Of a stretch of 64,000 nucleotides of DNA, positions 25,165 through 34,207 are shown one piece after another. The translations under genes were made by a program, and so were the position numbers. The DNA is from CBDFGE01 sp965247055 (GTDB lineage: Bacteria; Chloroflexota; Dehalococcoidia; Lucifugimonadales; JAGWBF01): positions 372,001 through 436,000 of the forward strand of contig CBDFGE010000005.1 in assembly GCA_965247055.1 (NCBI GenBank), written 5' to 3'. Position 1 is the stretch's first letter. The number at the start of each line of letters is the position of its first letter. Below the pieces are notes generated by a model that had not been told where the DNA came from, made no database searches, and was given only the letters and a program-made list of their open reading frames with translations.

Positions 25165-26160
25165 ATGGAGGCTACGGGCGTCCTGGTCGTTGGTGAGATC
25201 TCGGAGGGGCGGCTTGGCCTTACGAGCAAGGAGGTCCTGGCTGTAGGCCGGAGGCTGGCGGATGGGCTGGGCCAAGAGCTAGCCATAGGTCTCTTGGGAA
25301 CGGACCTGGAAAGTGCCGCCAGCGAAGCCTTCAGCTTCGGTGCCGACAGGGTATACTCCGTGAGCAGCCCACTCCTCGCGGAGTACCAGCCCGATCTGCA
25401 CCTGGCAGCTCTGGAGCGCTTGTGCCGCGATGTCTCTCCCAACATACTGCTTCTGGGCCGCACGGGTATCGGAAGGGAGATCGGCCCCAGGCTGGCCTTC
25501 CGGCTAGCGGTAGGCCTGGCCCAGGACTGCCTGGAAGTAAAGCTCGACCCGGAGACGGGAAGGATGCTGGCCAGCCGCCCCGTTTACGGTGGCAACGCGA
25601 TGGCCACGGTGGGTTGTCCGGACAACCCACAGATGGCGACGATAAGGCCCAAGGCATACGAACCCCTGGAGCCGGACGGGTCTCGGAGGGGCGAAGAGAC
25701 TCCCTTCAAAGTGGATCTGGACCCCTCGATCGCCAGGGTCAAGGTATCGGAGGTGGTAATAGAGGAGGCCGAGGGGGTCAAGCTGGAGGACGCCCGGATT
25801 GTGGTGGCCGGCGGTCGGGGGTTGGGTGGGCCCGAGCCATTCAAGGAGTTGGAAGAGCTCGCTCGGGTCATAGGCGCCGGGGTGGGAGCTTCCCGGGCTG
25901 CCGTGGACTCGGGCTGGGTGCCCCCCGGCTGGCAGATCGGTCTGACCGGCAAGACCATCACCCCCGACCTTTACATTACCGTCGGCATCTCCGGCGCCAG
26001 CCAGCACATGGCCGGCTGCTCCGGGGCCAAGGTACTTGTCGCCATCAACAAGGACGCCTCGGCCAACATCTTCAAGGAGTCCCGATACGGGGTGGTGGGC
26101 GACTGGAAGAAGGTGCTTCCAGCCTTCACCGAGGCGCTGCGGGACCTGGTCAAAAGCTAG
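25165..26160 (+). CDS. etfA: Electron transfer flavoprotein, alpha subunit
   Basis: 331 residues. The C-terminal FAD-binding domain is diagnostic: IVVAGGRGLGG, SRAAVDSGWVPPGWQIGLTG, KTITPDLYITVGISGASQH and VAINKDASANIF, then YGVVGDW. The N-terminal domain interacts with EtfB. An 89-bp gap separates the two ETF genes, and the first acyl-CoA dehydrogenase starts 70 bp after the stop. A bifurcating type cannot be ruled in or out from sequence reading alone. Confidence 0.93.
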   Translation: MEATGVLVVGEISEGRLGLTSKEVLAVGRRLADGLGQELAIGLLGTDLESAASEAFSFGADRVYSVSSPLLAEYQPDLHLAALERLCRDVSPNILLLGRTGIGREIGPRLAFRLAVGLAQDCLEVKLDPETGRMLASRPVYGGNAMATVGCPDNPQMATIRPKAYEPLEPDGSRRGEETPFKVDLDPSIARVKVSEVVIEEAEGVKLEDARIVVAGGRGLGGPEPFKELEELARVIGAGVGASRAAVDSGWVPPGWQIGLTGKTITPDLYITVGISGASQHMAGCSGAKVLVAINKDASANIFKESRYGVVGDWKKVLPAFTEALRDLVKS

Positions 26161-26230
26161 GGCTCGGGGGGCAGGTGTAGCCCGGCGCGGCTGCCCTTGC
26201 CCGATTCTCTTGAATGAGGGGGGTGAGAGG

Positions 26231-27397
26231 TTGGACTTCGAGTTTGCCGAGGATCAGAGACGGTTCCGAGAAGAGCTCCGTGCCTTCCTGGAGGCCGAGG
26301 TCCCTCCCGAGCGCCAGGAGGTCTACGGCGCCGACAGCGAGGAGCAGTACCAGTTCGGGCGGGCCCTGGCCCGGAAGCTGGCGGCCCGGGACTGGCTGGC
26401 GGTGGGCTGGCCCAAGGAGTACGGTGGGGGAGGGCGCAGCCAGATAGAGCAGGCCATTTTGAGTCACGAGATGGGGTACTGGAGGGCGCCACGGACGGGC
26501 ACCATCGGCCTGGGGTTTGTGGGACCCGCGTTGATGAAGTTCGGCACCGACGACCAGAAGAAAAAATACGTGCCCGACATAGCCAGGGGCGAGGCCGAGT
26601 ATTGCCAGGGCTTCAGCGAGCCCAACGCGGGCTCCGACCTGGGGGCCCTGGAGCTGAGGGCCGTGCGAGACGGCGACGACTACGTGCTCAACGGCACCAA
26701 GATGTTCACCAGCCACGCCTTCAGCGCCGACTACATTTACTTGCTGGCCCGGACCGACCCCGAGGCCCCCAAGCACCGGGGAATAAGCCTGTTCATCGCC
26801 GACGTCAAGACCCCCGGCATAACCTTCCGGCCCCTGCCCTACATCAACGGCGGCATGGCGGCCCAGACCTACTTCGATGACCTACGCCTCCCCGCGTCCT
26901 GCTTGATCGGCGAGGAGAACCGAGGATGGTACCATGCCATGACCACCCTGGACTACGAGCGGTCCGGCATTCACCGGTACGCCGGGGTGAGGCGGACCTT
27001 CGATGACTTCGTGGAGTTCTGCAAGACCACGCGCTACAACGGCAGGGTTTTGTCGGAAGATCCCATCGTCAGGCACAAGCTGGCCGATCTGAGGGTCGGT
27101 ATGGAGGTGTGGGGGCTCCTTTGCTGGAAGGTCTCCTGGATGCAGAGCTCCGGCGCCGTCCCCAATGCCGAGACCTCTGTCGCCTTCCTGCACGGGACCG
27201 AGGAGAGGCTGAAGTTTGCCCAGGCCGCGATGCAGGTCCTGGGGCCCTTCGGCACGCTGCGGCACGACTCCAGGTGGGCGCCGATGGTTGGTAACATAGA
27301 GGGGATCCACCGGGAGAGTATGCACCTCCATGGCGCAGGCACCACCGAGGTACATCGCAACATCATCGCCCTTCGGGGCCTGGGTCTGCCCAGATAG
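26231..27397 (+). CDS. Acyl-CoA dehydrogenase 1
   Basis: 388 residues, a FAD-dependent alpha,beta-dehydrogenase of acyl-CoA thioesters. The start is TTG at 26231 (protein begins as LDFEFAEDQRRFREEL); a purine-rich GAGGGGGGTGAGAGG precedes it, and the open frame upstream looks non-coding. FAD-binding regions are YCQGFSEPNAGSDL and TKMFTSHAFSADYI, and the C-terminus has GAGTTEVHRNIIALRGLG, typical of the catalytic family. It is followed after 39 bp by a second, different dehydrogenase, an arrangement seen in heteromeric alpha2beta2 enzymes such as actinobacterial sterol side-chain dehydrogenases (inference). Confidence 0.9.
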   Translation: MDFEFAEDQRRFREELRAFLEAEVPPERQEVYGADSEEQYQFGRALARKLAARDWLAVGWPKEYGGGGRSQIEQAILSHEMGYWRAPRTGTIGLGFVGPALMKFGTDDQKKKYVPDIARGEAEYCQGFSEPNAGSDLGALELRAVRDGDDYVLNGTKMFTSHAFSADYIYLLARTDPEAPKHRGISLFIADVKTPGITFRPLPYINGGMAAQTYFDDLRLPASCLIGEENRGWYHAMTTLDYERSGIHRYAGVRRTFDDFVEFCKTTRYNGRVLSEDPIVRHKLADLRVGMEVWGLLCWKVSWMQSSGAVPNAETSVAFLHGTEERLKFAQAAMQVLGPFGTLRHDSRWAPMVGNIEGIHRESMHLHGAGTTEVHRNIIALRGLGLPR

Positions 27398-27436
27398 CCG
27401 GCGCGGCCACGAAACTTTTGGGAGCAGGGTAGGAGC

Positions 27437-28561
27437 ATGGACCTGGGGCTTAGCGAACAACAAGAGATGCTTAGGCGGGTGGCGCGGGAGTTCCTCGAGG
27501 CCGAGTGTCCTACCTCGCTGGTCAGAGACCTAGAGGCCAGCGAGCGGGGGTATTCGCCTGCGCTATGGAAGCGGATGGCCGAGTTGGGCTGGCTGGGTCT
27601 CAGCTTTCCCTCCCGGTACGGCGGCGCCGGAGGAGAGCTCCTGGACCAGGTGGTGCTGTTCGAGGAGCTGGGGCGGGCGATTGTGCCCGGGCCCATGTTG
27701 GCCTCCAACGTCATGGCGGGCCAGCTGCTTCTTCACGCCGGTACTGAGGAGCAGAAGGCGGACCTCCTTCCCCGGATGGCGCGGGGGGACGCTATAGTGA
27801 CCCTCGCAGCCCCCCACACATCTCTCAACGGCGGCCATACTGAAATCCGTGCCGTTGCCGGCGGAGGGGGCTACGTCGTCGACGGCGACGCTCTCTTTGT
27901 ACCCTACGCCCACGTAGCGGACTATATCCTGTGTGTTGCCCATACCGGCAAGGCCGACGGTGGAGGCGGGGTCACCCTTCTCCTGGTGGACGCAGGGACC
28001 GCAGGTCTGACGACCGTCCCCATGGAATCGGTGGCCAACTACAAGCAGCATGAGGTCCGGTTCCGAGACCTGAGAGTGGACGGACGGTGGGTCGTGGGAC
28101 AGGAAGGGACGGGATCGGCCCCCCTTGCGAAAGCGTCGGCCTGGGCCATCGTCGTTCAGTGCGGCGAGATGGTCGGGCGGGCCGAGAAGGTCCTGGACAT
28201 GGTGGTGGAGTATTCCAAGGTGCGGGTGGCCTTTGGGCGGCCCATCGGCAGCTTTCAGGCCGTCCAGCACCGCTGCGCCGACCTGAGGGTGTCCGTGGAT
28301 GGTGCCAGGGTTGTCACATACCGGGCAGCTTGGAAGCTGGCCCAAGGACTGCCCTCAGGTGAGGAGGTGGCCATGGCCAAGGCCTGCGCGGGGAACGTCA
28401 GCAGGCAGGCGGCTGTGGCTGGGCACTCCATCTTCGCCGGCATCGCCTTTACCGTGGAGCACGACATGCAGCTATACACCATGCGGTCCAAAATCAGCGA
28501 GGCCAGCCTGGGCGATACCGACTTCCACCTGGATAAACTGGCCGAATGCATGGGGCTATAG
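27437..28561 (+). CDS. Acyl-CoA dehydrogenase 2
   Basis: 374 residues. N-terminal helices LGLSEQQEMLRRVAREFLEAE, then GGAGGELLDQVVLFEELGRAIVPGP, a degenerate middle strand domain, and a C-terminal FGRPIGSFQAVQHRCADL followed by GIAFTVEHDMQLYTMRSK. The FAD signature of the middle domain is weaker than in dehydrogenase 1, and the two proteins are probably subunits of one complex. The substrate may be a branched or carnitine-like acyl-CoA, judged only by the neighbouring CoA-transferases. It is 37 bp upstream of the first CaiB-like gene. Confidence 0.87.
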   Translation: MDLGLSEQQEMLRRVAREFLEAECPTSLVRDLEASERGYSPALWKRMAELGWLGLSFPSRYGGAGGELLDQVVLFEELGRAIVPGPMLASNVMAGQLLLHAGTEEQKADLLPRMARGDAIVTLAAPHTSLNGGHTEIRAVAGGGGYVVDGDALFVPYAHVADYILCVAHTGKADGGGGVTLLLVDAGTAGLTTVPMESVANYKQHEVRFRDLRVDGRWVVGQEGTGSAPLAKASAWAIVVQCGEMVGRAEKVLDMVVEYSKVRVAFGRPIGSFQAVQHRCADLRVSVDGARVVTYRAAWKLAQGLPSGEEVAMAKACAGNVSRQAAVAGHSIFAGIAFTVEHDMQLYTMRSKISEASLGDTDFHLDKLAECMGL

Positions 28562-28598
28562 GCGGTCCTCCCCGGCCCCATACAGACCTAGAGGCACG

Positions 28599-29795
28599 AT
28601 GTTCCAAGGCGCACTAGAAGATGTCAGGGTGTTGGACCTGGGTCACTCCATATCCGGCCCCTATTGTGCCAAGCTCCTTGCCGACTACGGCGCGGAGGTC
28701 ATCAAAGTGGAGCCCCCCGAGGGAGACCCCGCCCGCAAGATGGGTCCGTTCCCCGAGGACCTCCCCGACCCCGAGAAGAGCGGCCTTTTCCTCTACCTCA
28801 ACATGAGCAAGAAGGGCGTCACCCTTAACCTCCAGACCTACGAAGGGGCGAAGCTTCTCAAGGAGCTGGTCAGGCAGTGTGATATCCTCGTCGAGAATTA
28901 CCCGCCCTCCTTTCTACCTTCGTTGGGCCTGGCCCAGGGAGACCTGGAGGAGGTGAATCCCCGGCTGGTGATAACCTCGGTCACTCCCTTCGGGCAGAGT
29001 GGGCCTTATCGGGACTACAAGGCCACGGAGATGGGGGTGTTCGCCATGAGCGGGCGTATGTACCTCCACGGATCGGCGGACCGAGAGCCGCTACGGTACG
29101 CGCCCCATATATCGTGGTTCCAGGCAGGGATGACCGCGGCGGTGGCAACTATGGGAGCCTTCATGGTGAGCCGTGCCCAGGGCGTGGGGCAGCGGGTGGA
29201 CGTATCCGCTATGGAGACCCTGGTGGGCAACATGGATACTCGGGCGCTTAACTACGCCTACACCGGGGTCAAGACCGACCGGGACTACCAGCCCGTCGGA
29301 TACCCGGTGGGCGCCTATCCGTGCCAGGACGGCTACGTTGTGTTCGGGGTGGTGCGGGAGAACTTCTTCCAGCGCCTGTGCCAAGCCATGGGGCAACCGG
29401 ACCTCCTGGAAGACCCGAGGTTCGCCACCAGGGACGCCCGCGGCGACCACCGGGACGAGTTCGATGCCATCCTGCTGGGCTGGCTGCTGGAGCACACCCA
29501 GGCGGAGATATTCCGGTCTTGCCAGGAAGCCAGGGTCCCTTGCGGACCCCTCAACACCCCCGACCGGCTGCTGGAGGACCCACAGCTCGAGGCAAGGGGG
29601 TTCTTCGTGGAGGTGGACCATCCCCGGGCGGGCACGTTAACCTACCCGGGAGCGCCCTTCATGATGACACGCACGCCGTGGGGCGCACAGCGTCCCGCCC
29701 CACTACTGGGGGAGCATAACATAGAGATCTATTGCGACCGGCTGGGCTATTCCCGAGGGGACCTCGTGCGCCTCCGGTCCGTGGGAGCGATCTGA
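28599..29795 (+). CDS. CaiB/BaiF (class III) CoA-transferase 1
   Basis: 398 residues. It moves CoA from one acyl-CoA to a carboxylic acid. Typical motifs are VRVLDLGHSISGPYCAKLLADYGAEVIKVEPP at the N-terminus (residues 9-40), GVTLNLQTYEGAKLLKELV, and GQRVDVSAMETLVGN with the catalytic Asp in VDVS. The ATG at 28599 was chosen because the long frame upstream is the shadow of dehydrogenase 2. It probably activates the acid that dehydrogenases 1 and 2 oxidise. Confidence 0.9.
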   Translation: MFQGALEDVRVLDLGHSISGPYCAKLLADYGAEVIKVEPPEGDPARKMGPFPEDLPDPEKSGLFLYLNMSKKGVTLNLQTYEGAKLLKELVRQCDILVENYPPSFLPSLGLAQGDLEEVNPRLVITSVTPFGQSGPYRDYKATEMGVFAMSGRMYLHGSADREPLRYAPHISWFQAGMTAAVATMGAFMVSRAQGVGQRVDVSAMETLVGNMDTRALNYAYTGVKTDRDYQPVGYPVGAYPCQDGYVVFGVVRENFFQRLCQAMGQPDLLEDPRFATRDARGDHRDEFDAILLGWLLEHTQAEIFRSCQEARVPCGPLNTPDRLLEDPQLEARGFFVEVDHPRAGTLTYPGAPFMMTRTPWGAQRPAPLLGEHNIEIYCDRLGYSRGDLVRLRSVGAI

Positions 29796-29895
29796 GAAAG
29801 TCCAGTACGGGGAGTCCACGTGCTACTACTCCAGGACTGCTCCAACATGGCGGCTGGCCCCATCCGGCGGCCTGGTAATGAAGGCGGAGGTCGCC

Positions 29896-31179
29896 ATGTC
29901 CTCAGTAAATAGGCTAAAATTACCCCTGGAGGGGATAACGGTCATCGATTCCACGGAGGTGTGGGCCGGCCCGCTGGGCACCTCCCTTCTAGGAGACCTG
30001 GGGGCCAGGGTGATTAAGGTCGAGTCCTTCCCCCGCATGTCCCAGACACGGGCCCCGGGCGGTCACCCCGTGAGCAGGGGATACGCGTCCAACGACCCCC
30101 TGGCGCCACGCTCCTGGGACCGGGCGGCCATCCACAACATGGCCAACCGGAACAAGTACGGCGTCACTCTCAACCTGACCCATCCCCGTGGGCTGGGCAT
30201 ATTCAAAAGATTAGTCGGCCTCAGCGATATCATGGCCGAGTCCTACACCTCGGGAACGGCCCAAAGGCTGGGCATCCACTACGAGGCCATGAAACAGGTC
30301 AAGGAGGACATTATCGTCGTGTCCTTGCCCGGCTGGGGCGTGGAGGGCCCATACAAGGGCTACGTCGCCCTCGGCACCGTCCTGGACGCCTTCACGGGCC
30401 ATCACGGCCTCAGGGGATACCCCGATACGGATCCCAGCGTCACCAAGGTTATCAATCACACCGACGCCATCGGGGCCATTACCCTCACCTTCGCCGTGCT
30501 GGTGGCTCTCCACCACAGGAACAGGACGGGAGAGGGCCAGTGGATAGATATCTCCCAGGTGGAGTCCTTCCTGACTCACCTGAGCGAGCCTATCATGGAT
30601 TACGTGATGAACGGCCGCCAGCCGAGCCCTATCGGCAACCGGGACCAGTCCATGGCGCCCCATGGCTGCTACAGGTGCCGCGGCGAGCAGAACTGGGTGG
30701 TTATCACCGTAGCCCGGGACGAGGAGTGGAGGGCCCTCTGCGACACGATGGGCGACCCCGAGTGGGCGCGGCACGAGAAGTTCGGCGACCCCCTCACCAG
30801 GTACGAGCACCAGGACGAGCTGGACGCCCACATCCAGGAGTGGACGCAGGATAGGGACAAGCTAGAGGTCATGCACCTGCTTCAAGGTGCGGGAGTGCCT
30901 GCCGAGGCGGTGCTGGACGAGGTGGACCTTTATGCCGACCCCCATCTGGAGGCCAGGGGCTTTTTCGAGACCCTGGACCACCCGGTGATAGGAAAATACA
31001 GGTACCCCGGCTATCTGTGGAAGCTGAGCAAGATTTACGAGCCGGTGCGCTTACCCCCCAATGCCCTGGGAGAGCACAACGAGTACATCTATGGCAGCCT
31101 TCTGGGAATGAGCGTGGACGAGATCAGAGAGCTGGAGGCGGAGGGCATCATAGGCGATGAGCCCCCGCTGCCCGGTTAA
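29896..31179 (+). CDS. CaiB/BaiF (class III) CoA-transferase 2
   Basis: 427 residues from the ATG at 29896, which has GGAGG 5 bp upstream; an ATG at 29878 would add six residues. Motifs are LEGITVIDSTEVWAGPLGTSLLGDLGARVIKVE (residues 10-42), VTLNLTHPRGLGIFKRLV, and GQWIDISQVESFLTHL with the catalytic Asp kept in IDIS. It is the last gene of the etf-acd-cai run. It differs clearly from transferase 1, so the two are old paralogues rather than a recent duplication. A 175-bp regulatory region with the LexA-type box follows. Confidence 0.9.
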   Translation: MSSVNRLKLPLEGITVIDSTEVWAGPLGTSLLGDLGARVIKVESFPRMSQTRAPGGHPVSRGYASNDPLAPRSWDRAAIHNMANRNKYGVTLNLTHPRGLGIFKRLVGLSDIMAESYTSGTAQRLGIHYEAMKQVKEDIIVVSLPGWGVEGPYKGYVALGTVLDAFTGHHGLRGYPDTDPSVTKVINHTDAIGAITLTFAVLVALHHRNRTGEGQWIDISQVESFLTHLSEPIMDYVMNGRQPSPIGNRDQSMAPHGCYRCRGEQNWVVITVARDEEWRALCDTMGDPEWARHEKFGDPLTRYEHQDELDAHIQEWTQDRDKLEVMHLLQGAGVPAEAVLDEVDLYADPHLEARGFFETLDHPVIGKYRYPGYLWKLSKIYEPVRLPPNALGEHNEYIYGSLLGMSVDEIRELEAEGIIGDEPPLPG

Positions 31180-31260
31180 GGCTGCCTTAAACCAGGCCCC
31201 GTCCACCCAGCGCCCGCGTTTCACACGCCGGCGTAACTTTGTTCCTGATTTTAAACTTCG

Positions 31261-31325
31261 TATAATCATAATTCGAAAACTCCTGCCATTCGGCCGTTGA
31301 AATCAGAACGCAGGTTCGGTACACT
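31261..31325 (+). promoter_or_regulatory. Tandem promoters and LexA-type SOS box of the mutasome genes
   Basis: The proximal promoter is TTGAAA (31297-31302), a 17-bp spacer and TACACT (31320-31325). Its spacer contains GAAC-GCAG-GTTC (31306-31317), a perfect match to the Gram-positive-type LexA operator GAAC-N4-GTTC, placed where a repressor would block RNA polymerase. A distal TATAAT at 31261-31266 may give basal expression. The gene it serves is an ImuB-like SOS polymerase homologue. Confidence 0.8.
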
Positions 31326-31354
31326 CGACTCAGCCCGGCTGTCCAGGGGTTGAT

Positions 31355-32536
31355 TTGAAGATCGCCTGTGTGCTGATAACCCACCTCCCAATGAAAGCGG
31401 AGCTACGGCGGTACGGCCAGCTAAAGGGGAGGCCCGTCATTGCCACCGAAAGCTGCGGCTCGAAGCAGGTGGTGCTGGACGGCTCCCCCGAGGCGAGGGG
31501 AGTTATCCCTGGAATGCCCTTACAGGAGGCCCTGTCCCGCTGCAAGGAGGCCACCCTCCTCCAGGCAGACTGGCCACGTTACCACGACGTCTTCGATGGA
31601 GTTGTGGACCTACTGGCCCAGAGAAGCCCCCTCGTGGAAAGGGCTGAGCTTGGCTGTGCCTATGTGGGGCTGGACGGACTCGAAGGCATGTACCACGGCG
31701 AGCCGGGGCTGGTGGCGTCGCTGCTCCAGGCGGCACCCTCCTATCTGAACCCCCGCGTCGGGCTGGCGGAGGGGAAGTACCACGCCTGGATCGCGGCCAT
31801 GCTAAGCGGAGGAGGCCGGGCGACCAGGGTCCCCGCCGACGTGGCCGGCTTCCTGCAGGGGCTCTCCATAGACCTGCTTCCCATTACCTGGCGGAACAAA
31901 GTCCGTCTGCACCGTTTTGGACTTCACACCATGGGCCAGCTGGCCTCGCTCTCCCTGGACTCGGTGCAGGCCCAGTTCGGCGAGGAAGGAAGGAGGGCCT
32001 GGGAGCTTGGCAATGGGATCGATCGCAGCCCGCTTCTTCCCCATGTCCGGGAAGAGACGGTGAGCGACTACCTTGCCTTTCCCTCCCCCGCCACAACCCT
32101 CCAGGCCATCATGCCTGCCATAGAGATGCTGCTGGGCAGGGTCTTCGCCCACCCTGCCCTCAGGGGCAGGGGCGTTCGCGTAGCGACCCTCGAGGGCGAG
32201 GTCTTCCGGAAGCCCCCATGGACGAGGCGCTTCCCCTTCAAGGAGGCGGCCAGGGGCAAAGCGAGGGCCTTTTTCGCCCTGAAGAGCGTCCTGGAGACGG
32301 TGTCCATGCCAGGTCCCCTGGAGGACATGAAGCTGACCATTTCCGGGTTTACCGGCGAGTCCGGGATACAGGCAGGCCTTTTCTCGAGCATCCGCAGGCA
32401 AGAGCAGCTCAGGGAGATGGTGGGCCAGCTGGAAGCACGCCTGGGCCGCAGGCCGCCTATCTATCGAGTGAGGGAGATGGAGCCGTGCTCAAGGGTCCCC
32501 GAGAGACGTCTGGCGCTGGTGCAATTCGACCCCTGA
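31355..32536 (+). CDS. imuB: ImuB-like Y-family polymerase homologue
   Basis: 393 residues related to Y-family (UmuC/DinB) polymerases, of the ImuB type that bridges the mutasome but does not itself polymerise. The fold is visible from PVIATESCGSKQVVLDGSPEARGVIPGMPL to the helix-hairpin region RLHRFGLHTMGQLASLSLD. The catalytic carboxylates of DinB are not kept: the N-terminal strand reads ACVLITHLPM without Asp, and the D-E pair is GLDGLEG. The start is TTG at 31355 preceded by AGGGG; no ATG fits. DUF6504 overlaps its end, and a DnaE2-like polymerase lies beyond an IS element. No ImuA homologue is seen. Confidence 0.85.
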   Translation: MKIACVLITHLPMKAELRRYGQLKGRPVIATESCGSKQVVLDGSPEARGVIPGMPLQEALSRCKEATLLQADWPRYHDVFDGVVDLLAQRSPLVERAELGCAYVGLDGLEGMYHGEPGLVASLLQAAPSYLNPRVGLAEGKYHAWIAAMLSGGGRATRVPADVAGFLQGLSIDLLPITWRNKVRLHRFGLHTMGQLASLSLDSVQAQFGEEGRRAWELGNGIDRSPLLPHVREETVSDYLAFPSPATTLQAIMPAIEMLLGRVFAHPALRGRGVRVATLEGEVFRKPPWTRRFPFKEAARGKARAFFALKSVLETVSMPGPLEDMKLTISGFTGESGIQAGLFSSIRRQEQLREMVGQLEARLGRRPPIYRVREMEPCSRVPERRLALVQFDP

Positions 32537-32772
32537 ACCTCCCGGCGCCGGTGGAGGTGGAAGAAGACGGCCACCAGAGGCCCGTCGCCCTTATCCTGCG
32601 GGGGCGGAAGCTTAACATAACCTTCATAGAGGACCTGTGGGAGATAGCCGAGGAGTGGTGGAGGCCGGCGCCCATCGCCCGCAGGTACTACGTGGTAGCC
32701 ACCCACGACGGAAGGCGCATCACCCTCTTCCGGGACCTGGTGGGGGGAGGCTGGTACCAGCAGCGGGGGTAG
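32485..32772 (+). CDS. DUF6504-like protein associated with ImuB
   Basis: About 95 residues if the GTG at 32485 is the start, overlapping the end of imuB by 52 bp in another frame. The core from VEVEEDGHQRPVALILRGRK through EEWWRPAPIARRYYVV to the end FRDLVGGGWYQQRG resembles the short DUF6504 proteins encoded with ImuB and DnaE2 in actinobacteria and others. It is small and soluble; its role in mutagenesis is not known. The overlap implies translational coupling. The IS256-family element begins 75 bp downstream. Confidence 0.7.
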   Translation: MLKGPRETSGAGAIRPLNLPAPVEVEEDGHQRPVALILRGRKLNITFIEDLWEIAEEWWRPAPIARRYYVVATHDGRRITLFRDLVGGGWYQQRG

Positions 32773-32795
32773 CAGCCCGGCACAGAGATAGTGCC

Positions 32796-32804
32796 TGGTA
32801 TACT
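32796..32804 (+). promoter_or_regulatory. Extended -10 element before the IS element
   Basis: TGG followed by TATACT, between the DUF6504 gene and the left end of the IS. It may be the remains of a promoter for the gene whose tail lies beyond the element at 34208. Confidence 0.35.
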
Positions 32805-32847
32805 ACCTGCAACAACCATTAAGGGGCAGATGAGATGACTAAGTAGA

Positions 32848-34203
32848 GTCCCAGGAAGTGGTGTAACAAGAGGAGAGGGTCTGGATGAAGAGAGACCACC
32901 ACGTCATCCTTAGCGGGCAAAGACGAGCCTGAGAAAGGAGGACAACGGTGGTCAAGGAAAGGATGGACCTGCTTGAGCTAATGCGCAAGAGGGGAGTCGA
33001 CGGTGACGTGGACTTTCTACGAGAGGCACTGAGAGTGCTGGTCGAGGAGATCATGGAGGCTGATGTGTCATCGAGGACCGGTGCTGGGTATGGAGAACGC
33101 AACCCTGAGCGGGTGACCCAGCGCAATGGGTACCGGTCTCGAGCATGGGACACTCGCGTAGGGACCATGGAGTTGCAGATACCCAAGCTCAGAGAGGGAA
33201 GCTACTTTCCGAGCCTGCTGGAGCCACGGCGTCGCAGCGAGCGAGCTCTGCTGGCGGTGATCCAGCAGGCGTATGTGGAGGGTGTATCGACGAGGCGAGT
33301 GGATGATCTGGTCAAGGCTCTTGGGTGCGAGGGTATCTCAAAGAGCCGAGTGTCGCGTATCTGCCAGGAGCTGGACGGGGTGGTGGAGAGCTTCCTGGGT
33401 CGGCCGCTGGACGGCGGATCATATCCCTACCTGTGGCTGGACGCACTAACCCAGAAGGTCAGAGAGGCCGGTAGGATAGTCAACGTCAGCGTGGTGGTGG
33501 CGACGGCGGTCAATAGCGAGGGCAAGCGTGAGATCGTTGGGATGGACGTGGGTACCAGTGAAGACGGCGCCTTCTGGCTGGCCTTCCTGCGCTCACTGGT
33601 CGCCAGGGGCCTGGGCGGGGTGGAACTGGTGGTATCGGACGCTCATCAGGGACTCAGGGATGCCATCGCAACTGTCTTCGGTGGGGCCAGTTGGCAGCGG
33701 TGCCGCACCCACTTCATGACCAACCTGCTCACTCGGGTCCCCAGGAGCGCTCAGCCCTGGGTGGCCACCATGGTACGCACCATCTACCAGCAGCCGTCCC
33801 CTCAGGAGGTGCATGCCCAACTCGAGCGGGTGATTGCTCAGCTCCAGGACCCGTTCCCACAGGGCGCCTCTCGACTGGACGAGGCTGGACCCGACGTCCT
33901 GGCCTTCTCCAGCTTCCCCGTCGCCCACTGGAAGAAGATCTGGTCCAACAACCCCCTGGAGCGTCTCAACAAGGAGATACGGCGCCGCACCGATGTGGTG
34001 GGCATCTTCCCTAACCGCCCAGCTGTCCGTCGCCTGGTCGGCGCCGTCCTAGCTGAGCAGCACGACGAGTGGGCCGTCGGCCGTCGATACATGACACAGG
34101 AGGTAACCACCTCCAACGAAGCTCTACCCAGAGCCGAACTCGCAGAGGCAGCGGCCTAGACGATATCAACAGGATGACGTACTCTTACACCACTCTATGG
34201 GAC
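32848..34203 (+). mobile_element. IS256-family insertion sequence
   Basis: The 1356-bp element is bounded by imperfect 19-bp terminal inverted repeats: 32848-32866 (GTCCCAGGAAGTGGTGTAA) and the complement of 34185-34203 (GTCCCATAGAGTGGTGTAA), which match at 16 of 19 positions. It encodes one intact transposase. No 8- or 9-bp direct repeat is visible at these ends (TAAGTAGA on the left, GTGACCGA on the right), so the flanks may have been rearranged or the true ends lie a few bases away. It separates DUF6504 from dnaE2. Confidence 0.85.
32948..34159 (+). CDS. IS256-family transposase
   Basis: 403 residues, the normal length for the family (mutator-type transposase). The start is GTG at 32948 with AGGAGG 6 bp upstream. 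The DDE triad is visible: Asp in YLWLDALTQKV (about residue 164), Asp in LVVSDAHQGLRDA, and Glu in NNPLERLNKEIRRRT. The C-H motif in WQRCRTHFM is present. The frame is intact and so may be active. No other copy lies in the window. Confidence 0.95.
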   Translation: MVKERMDLLELMRKRGVDGDVDFLREALRVLVEEIMEADVSSRTGAGYGERNPERVTQRNGYRSRAWDTRVGTMELQIPKLREGSYFPSLLEPRRRSERALLAVIQQAYVEGVSTRRVDDLVKALGCEGISKSRVSRICQELDGVVESFLGRPLDGGSYPYLWLDALTQKVREAGRIVNVSVVVATAVNSEGKREIVGMDVGTSEDGAFWLAFLRSLVARGLGGVELVVSDAHQGLRDAIATVFGGASWQRCRTHFMTNLLTRVPRSAQPWVATMVRTIYQQPSPQEVHAQLERVIAQLQDPFPQGASRLDEAGPDVLAFSSFPVAHWKKIWSNNPLERLNKEIRRRTDVVGIFPNRPAVRRLVGAVLAEQHDEWAVGRRYMTQEVTTSNEALPRAELAEAAA

Positions 34204-34207
34204 GTGA

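Noticed and set aside
32848..34203. The IS element as a composite transposon with the truncated fragment
   Set aside because: Only one IS copy is present in the window and no second inverted-repeat pair was found beyond 34203.
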